DNA from: Linnemannia schmuckeri
Taxonomy: Eukaryota; Mortierellomycota; Mortierellomycetes; Mortierellales; Mortierellaceae
Direction: 5' to 3'
Length of the DNA: 64,000 nucleotides
Assembly: GCA_029449235.1 (NCBI GenBank)
Contig: JANATG010000016.1
Span: 1,240,001 to 1,304,000 of the forward strand
Part shown: positions 13,445 through 25,012 of the stretch, one piece after another
Position numbering within the stretch: position 1 is the stretch's first letter
How the letters are laid out: every line of letters starts with the position of its first letter
Position numbers and translations under genes: made by a program
Notes under the pieces: model-generated
What the model was told of the DNA's origin: nothing
The model's database searches: none
The model's input: only the letters and a program-made list of their open reading frames with translations

Positions 13445-15794
13445 TTACTCGTCAAGAGCGTCTTGGACGAGAAGGAGGGGGACCGTTGTGCCCGACAGCA
13501 CATCCTCATCCTCCTCGCGGCCGCCGTTGTCGTCATAAGTGTTGTGGGTGGTGAACGATGTACAATTATTGTCGTTCAAGTCGTGATAAAAACCATGGTC
13601 TTGGTTATCGAGGTCATGGTCAGAAGAAGGCGATAAAGGCAAAGAGGGCGCTGAAGGCGAAGAAGAGGGTGATGAAGGCGAAGAAGAGGGCAGTGAGGAG
13701 ACAGAAGGAAAGTGTGCTCGCTTTTGCTCGAGGTAATGCTGTCTCAAATGCTGCCTTAGAAGCGCGTACTCGGCATAACGGGCATCCCAGGATGAGAGAC
13801 TGGCGGTGGTGATCTTCCAGACCTCTGGTGGGCCCGCTGCTGCGATGGTGACGGCAGCAGTCGTGGTCGTCGTTGAAGTGGCGTGGGTGGTGGTGATGAA
13901 GGAAAGTTTCTTCTCCTTGAACTTAAAGATTGTGTCAGCTACGAAGCTGGCGCCAGTGGTAGAAGCAGTAGGAGTGACGATGACACCTCGACCGTGGAGC
14001 TCGACAGCAACCTTGCGTCGCTCCGCGTTCATATCACAATCGGTATGTTTATGAAGCGGCCATGCTTGTTCCTGTCCCTGTCTCTGCAAACAACTCACCG
14101 CCGGTCCTGTAAAAGTCGAAGGACACAGCAAACATGTTGGCCGAGTTTTATATGCCCATGACTCATAAAATCGCTTATCCTTCCTGGTCATAAACCACCT
14201 ATCTCCTGACTTCAGTTTGTGCTCGATCTTACGGATGAGTTGGTCCGGAGTGAGAAAGAACTCTGTGGTGTAGGAGTTGTATACAGAGATCGTGTAGGTG
14301 TTTTCCGAATCCATGTCGGTTGAGATGACGTGCATATGAACCTGTCTCATGCTGGGAAGGGCGTGGAAGCCCATCTTAAATCGGAGGTGAGGCGATCTCT
14401 TGGACTCTCTACGGTAAGAAATAGAGAAAGTGAAATTAAAGTTAGTATATGTGGCGTGGCATTTACCCGACCTGTATGTAAAACACCAAATGATATCCAA
14501 GTTACCTGGCGATGATGATCTTGGCGCGATCGACGAGCTGCTTGACAATCACGATCCCCTCCTCACAGAGCAAATAGTTCAAGCTCGGGACGGGTCGGTT
14601 GGGCAGGACAAGGACATGGAAATGGGACTTAGGGAACTTGTCTTTCAGGACCATGGTCTTGGCATCAATCCAATGGTTCTCGTTGGAGTCATCATATTCG
14701 TCCTTGATCAGGTCTTCGCTTGACAAATTAGACTCGGAAGGACCGTCGATCAGGTGGTCGTTGTTAAGGTCATTACAGCTGCTGCCATCATATCGATCTG
14801 AGAGGGGGACGGGGATAGGGTCGACTTCTCGGACATAGTTGAGGAAGATGTTGATGTCGCGAGGTTCGCGATTCTTGTTCTTGTTCTTGTTCTTGTTCTT
14901 GTTCCTCTTCCTGTAGTGGTAGCCGTTGTTGTTGTTGTTATTGTTGTTGTTGCTGTCGTTGTTGTCGTTGTTGTCGCTGTTGTCGCTGTTGTCGCTGTTG
15001 TCGCTGTTGTCGCTGTTGTCGCTGTTGTCGTTGTAATGATTGTTGCTGTTGTTATTGTTGTCGTCGTTGTAATGATTGTTGTCGCGGTAATTTTTGGTGT
15101 TACTGCTGCTGCTGTAATAATAATAATTATTGTTGTTGTTGATACTGTTGCTGTTGCTGCTGTAATAATTGTTGTCATGGTAGTTGTTGTGGTTGACATA
15201 GAACTGTCCTTGACCTCGTCGTCTACGGCCATGAGAACGACTGTCATAAGACCAAGAGCGCGAAAAGCTGCTGGTGCTGGTGCTAAGGTTTGTGTAATCA
15301 CTTCCCCAACTGCCCCGGCTGGCGCTGGTAGCGCTCATGACTTCATCGTCATCGTGCTTTCCCTTACCCTTGGAAGGGTACGAGGTCACCGTCAGGAAGG
15401 ATGTTGAGTTATTGGCGGCGCGGGTGGTGGTCTTGGCGGCGTTGGGTTCTTGGAGGGCGGTGTAGTTGTCAACGGTACTGAGGGATGCACGGCTCCAGAG
15501 TCTCGAGTTTGGGTAGGAGGTCTTCCCGGTGGTAGCCGTGCTACTGCAGATTGAGGCAGACGTAGGAATGAGGACAGGAAGTGCTCCGGCGGTGGTCCAG
15601 GAGGATGAGGACTTGAGGGTGCCCTTGTTGCTGTTGTCATTGCTGTAGTTACTGGTACTATTGAAAGTATTGTTGTTGCTACTGTTGAAGTACTGCTTCT
15701 TGGCCCTGATGACTGTAATAAAACCGTCGTTTTCGTCCTGGTTGCTGTTCTCAGGATGAGTGCTGTTGTTGTTGGGAGCTGCCATGTTGTTCAT
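13445..15794 (-). CDS. HNT3: Aprataxin/Hnt3-like DNA-adenylate hydrolase
   Basis: Two exons on the minus strand: 15794-14506 and 14408-13445, 750 residues. The catalytic module is a HIT domain: FPKSHFHVLVLPNR near residue 390, then FKMGFHALPSMRQVHMHVIS around 440-459, both strongly aprataxin-like. It is followed by TTEFFL and a zinc-binding CLLC at 522-525 with His/Cys downstream. Aprataxins remove AMP from abortive DNA-ligation ends in the nucleus. The first His of the HxHxH triad is Gln (452); His454 and His456 remain. About 330 residues before the domain are Asn/Ser/Asp-rich with NSD and KN repeats. The start at 15794 (MNNMAAP) is the first Met after a low-complexity leader; 15785 has the better Kozak context. 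A 78-base stretch (about 14096-14019) starting with a perfect GTGAGT donor could be an in-frame intron, which would change the zinc-finger region. Confidence 0.85.
14876..14905. repeat. Hexanucleotide repeat inside coding exon
   Basis: Tandem GTTCTT units, read on the minus strand as alternating Lys-Asn in the aprataxin-like protein, just before its HIT domain. Confidence 0.8.
14953..15036. repeat. Nine-base repeat encoding Asn-Ser-Asp units
   Basis: Tandem copies of a TGTTGTCGC-like unit. On the minus strand they encode repeated NSD in the disordered N-terminal part of the aprataxin-like protein. Likely length-variable between strains. Confidence 0.8.
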
Positions 15795-16241
15795 AAGTCG
15801 GAATGAATAAAGTTGTTTTTTGTTGAATTCCGAATGAGGGTGAATGTGTTGGTGAGTGAATGAGTGAGTGGTTATGCTGTTGATTCCTGAGTGGAGTGAG
15901 TGTTGGTTGTCGGTCTGGAGGGAAAAAAAAAGGAAAAAACGAGCTGGTGGTTTTATAGGGAATAGATGGTGGCAAATTAAGGCGTAATTGGCGAAGCGCA
16001 CAGCATGAATGTGGTTATGAACAAAGGAGGGAAGAAAAGGCGAGGGAAGGGAAGTGAGGCGGTGCTCCTGTGGAGAGGTCTCAAAAATACATAAGTAGGC
16101 ACAAGCATAATGTAAACAAATGCAAGAAAGCGGGCGTATGACCGTGTACAGCAAATCGGGTGCACAAATGGGTCTAAATTGCACCTTTCTCACTGTAGAA
16201 CACTTACAGGAGAACGATAAACACAAGATAGAGAAGAAGGG

Positions 16242-16410
16242 AGAAGGGAAGAAGGGAAGAAGGGAAGAAGGGAAGAAGGGAAGAAGGGAAGAAGGGAAGA
16301 AGGGAAGAAGGGAAGAAGGGAAGAAGGGAAGTGAAGGAAAGTGAAGGGAAGTGAAGGAAAGTGAAGGGAAGCGAAGGGAAGTGAAGGGAAGTGAAGGGAA
16401 GTGAAGAGGA
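16242..16410. repeat. Purine-strand minisatellite
   Basis: About eleven tandem copies of an eight-base unit, GAAGGGAA, up to about 16330, grading into ten-base units GTGAAGGGAA / GTGAAGGAAA up to 16410. All purines on the plus strand. It lies about 450 bases upstream of the aprataxin-like start codon and accounts for the long Phe/Pro/Ser frames there. Confidence 0.9.
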
Positions 16411-16996
16411 AGCAGCTTCGCCATAGATATGCTATCGAGAATTGACCCATGATAAAAGCAAAGCAGTCAATGAGGCGTGTATTTCTAATGCTGCCCCATG
16501 GTCTATGGTCTATTGTTTGGAGCGGGAGTGGAAGATGTTAAGCCTTCGCCTTGACTTGTTTGTTTGACGGTTTCCTTTTCGATGCTAGTCCTCCTACGTT
16601 TGTGCAGGTTGTCGACTTTCTATGGATGTCATCCATTTCTATGCTTTCCTGCTTTTCGTGTTATTTTATATGCGTAGCTTTCTTTTTATCGTCTATTGAC
16701 TATGGTCAGCTATGCATAGCATAGCATCTTTCACCTGTCTATTGTTTATGAGACGCGTCTCCCTGACCCGTCTCTTCCTTGCCAACCAATGAGTCTCCTT
16801 CCATGTCAACTTGTCAGGAAGGCCAGCCTGAGCAGTAGAAAGGTCAATTCCACAGTCACAAGAAGAAATCTTTCGTGTGAACGCGTGACCTTCGCGACCT
16901 TGCTCTGTATTGAGCAAGAATAAAAATGTGTGTTTGCAAAATGCCTCGAGAAAGATGGGCGGATAGACAGATGGGCGGAAGAATGCTCCCTGCACG

Positions 16997-17003
16997 TATA
17001 AAA
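16997..17003 (+). promoter_or_regulatory. TATA box of metallothionein gene
   Basis: TATAAAA about 100 bases before the metallothionein ATG, followed by a pyrimidine-rich initiator-like stretch (17012-17045) and a C/A-rich leader. Spacing fits a strong, inducible core promoter. Confidence 0.6.
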
Positions 17004-17098
17004 TGCATCGAACTTTTTCTTCTTTTTTGCTCTTTTCTTTTCCTCAAACAACAACTCCCTTACACCCCAACCCAACTCAACCAACAACTCTACCAACC

Positions 17099-18171
17099 AT
17101 GAACCCCTGCGGAAACAACGTTTGCACCTGCGGAGCCTCCTGCGGTAAGTCTCACTCATCCTTGTCTCGCTTCATTCCCAACTCGTCAAGTTCATTCCTC
17201 ATTCCCACGTAACTTTTGCTGATCAGGTATGCTCCACGTCTGTTACTCATCGTCAAACTATCTTCTTGTTTTCTACCACTGTCGATGATAGGCTGCGGCT
17301 CTGGATGCCAGTGCGGCAAGAAAGCTGCCGAGGCCCAGTCGACTGCTGCCTGCAACTGCAAGAGCGGCTCTGGCGAGAAATGCACCTGCGCTGGCTCGTG
17401 TGGATGCACTGCCAAGACCTCCGGTTGCGGCTGCAACTCTGGGTAAGCATCTTCCTTCCTTCTTCCTCCCTCTCAGCACTGACTTATTCTTCGTCACTTG
17501 AAGTCATTCCCCAGAGAAGAAGATTCTGGGGTGATGGTTCACAGTGGAGGCAGAGAGACGAGGACAACTTTAATAGGACAGTTTTTGTGATGACCCCAGT
17601 GAGACTTGTCGGCTTGCTTCTTTCTTTGTGCGCTTTTTTGAATCGGGAAACAGGAGGAGAGAGGACAATGGATAAGTCTCCATGACAGTAACAGGACGGT
17701 TCGGTCTCGCCACTTTAGCAGTCTTTTTTGTCTCTTCTCTCGCAGGACAGTGGATTAACTACCAATGGATTGGAAACATGCTGACCCCATGGCCATATGA
17801 GGAAGGGAAAGAAAGGCTTTTGGTGGATTTGGGACTAGAACAGCATGTTAGCATGACGCACAACCCAGTGTTGGACAGCAACAGAGCGAGAGAGAGCAGA
17901 GAGAGACTGAAAAGAAGAAAAAATCCCGAGTGATCGGAGATCGATTCTTTTTCGTTCTCCTTCGTACCATTCATTCCCACCAACAAACACACAAACACCC
18001 TATCCCATGACCAAGAACCTTTTCTACTGCTTCATCTCTTACCCAATGCATCATATCCAACAAACAACACACATTGCCTGTTTCTAACCCTACGCCGTTT
18101 TCCCTTTTCTTTCTTTAAAAAACTGTAGTTCCCAGTGCACCTGCGCCGCCGGTACTTGCTCCTGCAAGTAA
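17099..18171 (+). CDS. Cysteine-rich metallothionein
   Basis: Three exons: 17099-17144, 17292-17442 and 18129-18171, giving 79 residues with 19 cysteines, mostly as CxC and CxCxxxC (CTCGASC, CQC, CNC, CTCAGSCGC, CGC, CTC, CSC). There are no aromatic residues or His, as expected of a metallothionein that binds Zn, Cu or Cd through Cys thiolates. All three junctions keep the pattern: ASC-GCGSG and CNSG-SQCTC. Intron 1 is 147 bp, intron 2 is 686 bp. The intron 2 donor (GGGTAAGC) places TAA in frame directly after Gly66, so unspliced RNA would make a 66-residue form lacking the last four Cys. Each exon is too short or too displaced to appear as a gene in simple frame reading. Confidence 0.85.
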
Positions 18172-19411
18172 ACTGATGAAGATATCTCAGATGGGCAAGC
18201 GGACATAACAAGTGTCCTTCTTTGTTCATCTCAACATCTACCATCTTTATCGATCCGCGATGTACATAACAAAAACAAACAATACCTATGTCGGACAAGG
18301 CATTGTGCTTTGTTCCTTTCAAGAGCTGAATCACCCTTTTTTTATTTACTTTCCATTGTGAACAAAATAAAAACAACCCTCATCAACATTCTCACCGACG
18401 GAGCGAACAATGCACCAGAAATGGAGAGATCGACTTGTTCCGTTGTAAAGATGCTTTGTATCTCTCTTTCTGTTAAGAAATCACCTGCAAAAGATCTACA
18501 TAAGCATGGCTACATACAACAAACGAGATGGAGCGATGGGTGACGAAGTAAAGGTGGAGAAGTAGAGTCGTGTTGCCACTTTCTTCGATGTCTGGTTTCG
18601 TCAGTTGACACCATCCGCATTCTTTTTTCTTTTCTGTGGTCGCTCACTCGCGTCATAGTCGTGGTAAAAGTAAGATTTTTACCTCTCTTTTTCCATTACT
18701 TTCTCTCTCACTTCTCAGTCCACCCACTGGCATGAAAGGTAGAGTACCCTCGGTGTTGTTTGTTCACCTTTCTTTTGTTCTTAGTGTGATGACAACCAGA
18801 AACGGGTCCTCAGCACTTGCCCCTCTTCACATGCTTGCTGATACCCTCCAGGCGAACTCTGTGCGTTTGTTTTTGTCGTTGTTGATAAGAACATGGATGG
18901 ACGTGTGTGGTTTATGTTGATTCAGCTTGCGCCAAGACTCTTCCTCTATCCACAGACGCGCCGCATGTTTGTTGTTTTTCTGTATGAGGACGACTCTCAA
19001 GTGGAGACAAAGGTCTGGTTCCACAGCATGAATCGGGAAGAAAGTGCTTTTTGGACACGCACGCTCCTCTGGAGGCAAAAAAAAGACATGGTGGTGGGCA
19101 GGAGTGATGACAGGTACTTTGTGAGGTGATCCTAAAAACACTTATTAGATTCCAGTTCTCGAGTGGGAGAAAAGAAAAAAGGGGTGATATCGTCTCTTCT
19201 AATCTTTTCAGTCAATTATGAGTTGAGTGGCTTAGTTAATAGTCAACTATGAAAAGAACAATGTCCACTTCCTTTCTTCGTCTGTGTCTGTTTGAGATCA
19301 ACTTTACGTTTGCCATCAACAATTGATAACTCTGCCATTGCTTCCTCCTCTTTTCTCTTTCTTCACTTCCCAACACCATTGTCGTCGGTCCAAGTCTCGC
19401 AATAATACGCC
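18172..19411. other. Intergenic spacer
   Basis: 3' region of the metallothionein gene and promoter of the U1-C gene. Short frames on both strands show no recognisable protein features. Confidence 0.5.
18366..18371 (+). terminator. Candidate polyadenylation signal of metallothionein gene
   Basis: AATAAA about 195 bases after the metallothionein stop codon. Assigned by position only. Confidence 0.3.
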
Positions 19412-20812
19412 ATGCCAAAGTACTACTGCGGTAAGTGTACTCTACTCATGCTCTTACTCATCGTTGTGGTCATCGCTAATTTCTGTTTCTCTGCCAGACT
19501 CGATCGCATTTGTTGTTTGTTTTCTCGTCGTCTTAGTATTGAACAATGCCGAGCAGGATAAGGACGCTTGTGAATGAACCACGAACTGACTTTTTACTCT
19601 CTTGCCCACTGAACTTGTAGACTACTGTGATATCTTTCTGACACACGACAGTTCATCAGTCAGGAAAGCTCACAATGCAGGACGAAACCATCTGATCAAT
19701 GTCCGGACATACTACAATGGTACGCTGAGCACACGGACAACAACAACAGAGGGTTTCTGGGAGAGAGGAGACACACGCGATTCATGCTATTGAAGTTAGG
19801 ATTGGCGCATTAGCATATACGGTGTCTGCAACAGCAAATTTTCTCACCTCATTATCTCTGTTTCTTGCCCCCTTGATCCCACATAGAGCTCAGTCAGCAA
19901 ACGACGCAGGAAGTCGTCAACACTATTACAAAGGCGTACGCGGATTCAGGAGCAGGTGCGTACAGGAGGAAGCTACGAACTGGATCGGCCGATAGTAGAT
20001 ATCCCATGGCGAATCTATGCTCAACCTGGCGTTACAGTTGTTTGTGCTTCAGGATATCATTTTTGTCGTGTGAGTATAAATTCAGGAACTGACTCTTCGC
20101 CGTACTTCTACTTCAACTATCGCACTTGTTTAAAATAGTTATGCCAGCAAAATACTCGGGTTACCCTCAGTTCCCTACACCAGGTAAGCTGGAACATGCC
20201 TTAACTTTTCTGCTTCGAATTACGCTGTTGTCAACAAACATGTGACAAATCTAATAGAAAAAAGACAAACCATACTAACTGGCTCTTGTAACTCTCTCGC
20301 CAACTTCAATGATGATAACAGGTGGAGCATTCAACCCATATGGACGTCCTAACAGCTTTCCAGGAATGCCTCCAGGAATGCCAGGAATGCCCCCATTGAG
20401 GCTGGGACTCGATGGACCTAATGGACTGCCACCTCGCCCACCACCACCCATGTTCATGAGACCTGGAGCAGGAGGGCCTCCACCTCCCGGCGTACCTGGC
20501 TTACCCGGTGCACCACCTATGGGACTCCCACCAGGCATGGCTGGTCCCCCACCTCCCGGAACAGCAGGAGCTCCCTTCCCTCCACCTGGCTTCCCTGCAG
20601 GAGCTCCCTTCCCACCACCAGGCATGCCACCATTCATGCCTCCCCCAGGAGCATCGGGTGTACCCCCCGGTACTGCTGCGCCCTTCCCTCCGGGACAGTT
20701 CCCTCCACCACATTTTGCGCCCGGAAGTATACCACCCCCCTCATCTGCACCAGGAGCAGGACCTGTCATGAATAGTGATCGCAAGAGGCGGCTCGAGGAA
20801 GGTCGGGATTGA
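19412..20812 (+). CDS. YHC1: U1 snRNP protein C
   Basis: Five exons: 19412-19430, 19621-19719, 19887-19955, 20139-20183 and 20322-20812, 240 residues. The assembled N-terminus MPKYYCDYCDIFLTHD is the U1-C zinc finger: C6, C9, H24 and H30 form the C2H2 site. It continues NELSQQTTQEVVNTITKAYA, as in the family. U1-C stabilises pairing of U1 snRNA with the 5' splice site. The remaining residues are Pro/Gly/Met-rich (PPGMPGMPP repeats), typical of U1-C tails, ending NSDRKRRLEEGRD. All four introns interrupt after the first base of a codon (phase 1) with GT-AG ends of 190, 167, 183 and 138 bp. The first exon carries only 19 coding bases. Identity is firm; the exon-4 boundary is supported by continuous frame. 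Confidence 0.93.
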
Positions 20813-23021
20813 TCTTTCAAAGAAGGCAAGGGCAAAAATAGGGAATTTTCAGGTTTTGGGCGACATTTGTAGCACATGCAGGAGGTAAATATGCTATTTA
20901 CCTCTCCCTCCTCTCTCTCTCTGGCAAGTTTGGATGGTGGTTTTGGTAGCGTGAATGGCGACAACACACATACACAACAGATATATGAGCATTAAAGAAA
21001 CAACAAAAACAGTACTTATGTGGTCTCCGTGAGAATTGTCGTTCTTTATGTCATCTTTTTGGAAATTACTGGATGCTTGCAGTCGACTTCGACAGTCTTG
21101 AGGTGAGCGCGATTGGTGACAGAATTGTTGATATTTTTTTTTCTTATTAGCTGCCAATGAGGTTTCCTTTGTAGTAAACCATTTTTTGCTTATGATTTTT
21201 TCATTTTGGAGAAGGAACAGGATAGGTTGAAAAGGTTCAAAGACACAAGGTGGCAATATGTCGACAACAACAAAGCTACAAGACCAAGGCGATACGAAAC
21301 GAGGGCTGTTATTGCTCTTTGGCTTTTGAGAAAGTTAAATCCTGGAGGATGTGTCGCCCTGTTCTTGGACGCGCGTTTTTTTCAAAAGACATGGTTCGGC
21401 TCCTAAAATTATAAATTTGATCAAGAGCGATTTGATCTTGTTTACGTTCAATGGTCATATGTTTTTGATTGGTAGCGATTTTGACGTTGGAGTGTTTGGC
21501 CTTCATCCGTTTTTCAGTCAGTTAGAGAGAGAAAATGCTCTTGAATGAGGATACAACTTCTTGAGGAGGAGAAGAGGGTAGATGATGGATCGGAGGTAGC
21601 TTGCGCTTTTTCACAATTTTTTTCTGTCATAGCGGATCAGACCGTTTGGAAGATATTTTGAACTATTTTGAACCTGTGCTGGCTCAAGAGAAGGCACAAC
21701 ACCACCGACTCGATCTCGCGGGAAGTTATTTGCGCTCTGGAAGATCTTTGATTATCATATCCACATGAGCAATGACCTAGCAACCATAGCGCAAGGAGTA
21801 CTAACTTCTCCTCTTGTTGGGACGCTTTGAAGGTTTTTTTGCTGTGGTGCCTATTTTCGTATAAAGTAGCGTATGGTTCAGTTTTGTCTTGAGCATTTTC
21901 TTTAGGACATTCATGTGGAGATGTCGCCTGAATTCTGGATGTCGGTTTCATCTTTCTTCTTTTTTGCGCACGACCCAGCCAGGTCGTATGAGGGGTTTTG
22001 TCCGTTTGTATGACATTCTCCTTATTCCTTTTGCGTTGCAATTTCCACTGCAGGTCGTGATAGTAGGAAAAGGAGGCGCACTCTGGTTTGTCTTCGTATG
22101 GTCGATTTTCCTTCAGGTGACTCGATGGCTATGCACCAGTCAACCATATTTGAGTCTGGAATCAATACTGTGTTCCATTGTATACATCCATGCATCTCGT
22201 CTAAAAAAAAAAAACAACGAAAAACTAAGGGTGTATAAGGTACATTATGGCAGAGGGATTAGTGAAGGGCTTGGTGAAGAGGTGAGTAGAGGTCTTGGTG
22301 TTGGGTGGAGTCAAGAATGAAAGAGAAACAAACTAACCGAAAAGGTGAAACGCTCGGCATCGCGCATAGAAGTCTTGATACCTGATATTTTACTCGGCAG
22401 GTTCTCCTTTACCATTCGGACTGTCCACACGTGGTGCATCACCAAAACTCCAAGAGTTGTGGCCATGCAATGTCTTGAGTACCTGGGCCACCCACTGAGC
22501 CACAAAGGATCACAGAAACCTTCATGCTGGGAAATAGATGGCAACGTAGGTAATGACGGAGGAAATGGTATCTCTTTCAGAGAAGAGTCATTCTTTCTTC
22601 TCAGTTGTCGTTGTGTGACAACTATTGACGTGAAGGGATTTCTTTGTGGTGTGAGATCCACCACCTTGCGTATATTGTCCTAGTGCCATGGTGGCTCTTT
22701 CTGAGCACCTCACAGAATTCCAAGGCGTTATGGCCGTTGTCCAGCACCACAGCTGAATTGATTTCTTTGACCAACCCTGTCCACACATCCCCCTTTTTAT
22801 CGACATATATTGCTGTGTTATTGGTCTTTGTCCCTTCCACGGTCTTTGTGGTGGTTACTCTTATCCACAATGAAAAATCACCGTGATATACCCCCAAGTA
22901 CGCCCGCCTTGTTTTCTCTTTTATCACCTTTTTTCGCATCCAATTGCTTCAAATCACACACCTTTCTTTCCCAACTAACTCTCACTCACTCCTCTGCGAC
23001 AACATAAATTCAAAAAAAAAA
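20813..23021. other. Intergenic region with a weak minus-strand reading frame
   Basis: No gene is convincing. On the minus strand 22939-22622 encodes 105 residues (with GHNALEF) that look more protein-like than their surroundings, and about 22500-22390 holds a similar nucleotide block whose frame reads GHNSWSF but is broken. This could be a decayed gene. The rest shows only short chance frames. Confidence 0.4.
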
Positions 23022-24114
23022 ATGTCGGGAGACAATTACAACAATAATACACTCTTCCAACGCATCGTCCACGTCCAAACCAATCAGCCAATCCACCGAC
23101 CGATCGTCTCGGTCCCCGTTCGCTACTCCAGCAATTCCCAAAACTTGTACGTCCAAATGGAAGACATTTACCGCGAATTGGAGCAGCCATACGATATCGC
23201 CCTCTTTTTCGATCCTTTTGGGACCATACCCGTCAATGAGTAAGTCACCTCCATTCTTTCTCTTTCTCTCTCTCTTTCTCTCCCTGTCGCTCTCTCTCTC
23301 TTGCAAACGATTTTTGCTCTCCCTTTTTTGATATACATGCAGATTTTGCTTTGCCAGTTTTTTCTGTTTGTTAACTTACAATGCCTCGCGTTTTGTGGAT
23401 TAATCTTTTTTTTTTTAAAAAAAAAGCAGTTTCGATAGCCATATTCCTTTCTACCCAGACCGATTCCTCTACTACTGTGAGGTCTTCAACATCAACCAAT
23501 ACCCGACCGGTCATGAGTGCACCTGTGCTCAGTGTGCATCGTCATTTCATACTCAAACCTATCATCAGCGACAAATTGGGTATCAGGAGGATCAGCAACA
23601 GCAACAGCAACAGTACCAAGGCCAAAGTCGGAGCCACAGCCAGGAATCTGCATCCTCTACGCCTACGCCTATACATCAATACCCGTCGAATTTCGCTTAC
23701 GGGACCTCCCATCAATGTTACGGACAGTCAACAGCTTATGGACATTCGAACTCAGTATATGGACAGCTAAGCGGCGACCGCACCAGAGCTGCGTTGGACG
23801 ACCTCGTACAGCTCGATAATAATAGCGCAGAAGAGAGCATAGTCAGGCCTCTGCCTCGTCGAGACGCCATTGGTTATGATGATGATGGGTCATATGAGCC
23901 TCTTGAGCACATCTCTCAGCCTGGCGAATCCTCTGGACAAGGATCTACTATTGACAGGTTTTCAGATTCTGGAAGCCCTTGGTCATCTTGGGACTATCAA
24001 GACAAGCAATCACAGGATAATGAGTATCCCCGTCCAGATGCCCCATCTTCTCCTTCTGCGAGGTTCTACGCTCGCTCTAATCCTCAGCCTCCATCCCCAT
24101 CCTTGGATTATTAA
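23022..24114 (+). CDS. Uncharacterised two-exon protein (pair member A)
   Basis: Exons 23022-23239 and 23430-24114, 300 residues; the 190-bp intron is phase 2 and splits Asp73. I do not recognise the family. Residues 1-100 look folded, with hydrophobic and aromatic positions (MEDIYRELEQPYDIALFF, then IPFYPDRFLYYCEVF) and a CTCAQC motif near 105-110. The remainder is Gln-rich, then Ser/Pro/Asp-rich, with Tyr-Gly-containing repeats (AYGHSNSVYG). No signal peptide or membrane helix is seen. It faces the minus-strand gene ending at 25013, which has the same two-exon plan, the same intron phase and a similar N-terminal pattern; the two may be old paralogues. Start chosen as the only upstream in-frame ATG (23022) after an A-rich leader. 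Confidence 0.75.
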
Positions 24115-24418
24115 AGTCATCTCTTTGGATTATTCATTTCTTTCATCGGCGCCATTTTCATTTGTTTGGAAGGTGGTGAAAGGAACCGTTGTTTCGGGTT
24201 TGGGGTATCTTCAATTAAACAATATTTCACTACCGTCATTTTCATACATTCGACCAATCCTCAGTCCCAATTCTCACTTTCATATTGTTTTTCCTTGTAC
24301 ATCATACCCTTAGACCACAATCGTCCTCCTTTATGCCAAAACATGAACAATACAGTCAATTCAGGCGTCATCAAGAAAAACTAAATTTCAAAATGAAAAC
24401 ACCAATTTTATTTCAAGG

Positions 24419-24458
<40 letters not shown>
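24419..24458. repeat. 40-base poly(A) tract
   Basis: Uninterrupted A run about 300 bases past the stop of the upstream gene, ending abruptly. Length may be affected by sequencing. Confidence 0.85.
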
Positions 24459-24459
<1 letters not shown>

Positions 24460-24572
24460 GCATGCAGAAGAGACCAGATACTGCGTTCGGAAGGATATCA
24501 ATATTTGACGATGAACAAGAACGATAATGTAAAATGTGTGACATAAAAAAAAAAAGATCTAGACAATGCACT

Positions 24573-24585
24573 GGGGGGGGGGGGG
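24573..24585. repeat. 13-base G run
   Basis: Uninterrupted G homopolymer in the convergent spacer. Confidence 0.85.
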
Positions 24586-25012
24586 TCAAAGAAGATAGTC
24601 GCGAATTGAACATGATGTTCGGTGGGATATGATGGGGGGAAGAGGGATTATGTGGAGGATAATGTTTGTAAAGGATGGGTTGTTCGCAGCTAATAACCAA
24701 TTCTGTACGAGTCAAGCAGAATAGAGATGGAAGCTATTCTTAGTCATTTCACAGTGGCCCTGATCTGCAAAATCTCAAATGGTGGTTCGCGTTGTGCTGT
24801 TTTATTAGTTTGTTTGGGAAAGGCACATGCAAAGCACATGCACCACTTCAAAGTGACCCCTGACTGCTGTGGGATGTGGATTATTGTAAAAACGCTTGGT
24901 TGATGAAAGGCTTATTTATTTTTACAGCTCACTTCGTATTCACTTTTGACTTTTTCAACTAATTAAAATAAAATAAAACGCATACAACGACGATGAATAA
25001 ACAAAACCCCAA

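Larger units (their letters stand above)
15795..17098. other. Divergent spacer between aprataxin-like and metallothionein genes
   Basis: Holds the 5' leaders of both flanking genes and a purine-rich minisatellite (16242-16410). The open frames here come from that repeat or are chance. No gene seen. Confidence 0.6.
24115..25012. other. Convergent spacer with homopolymers
   Basis: Between the 3' ends of the two convergent unknown genes. Contains a 40-base A run and a 13-base G run. No gene seen. Confidence 0.6.

Noticed and set aside
14750..15407. Long open frames of Thr/Ala or Val/Ile repeats on both strands
   Set aside because: They are alternative-frame readings of the trinucleotide-like repeats in the first exon of the aprataxin-like gene.
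17682..17933. 83-codon frame inside metallothionein intron 2
   Set aside because: Composition is chance-like and splicing of the flanking Cys-rich exons is better supported.
24419..24458. Poly(A) tract as a sign of a retrocopied gene
   Set aside because: The upstream gene still has its intron and no flanking target duplication was seen, so a retrocopy is not supported.
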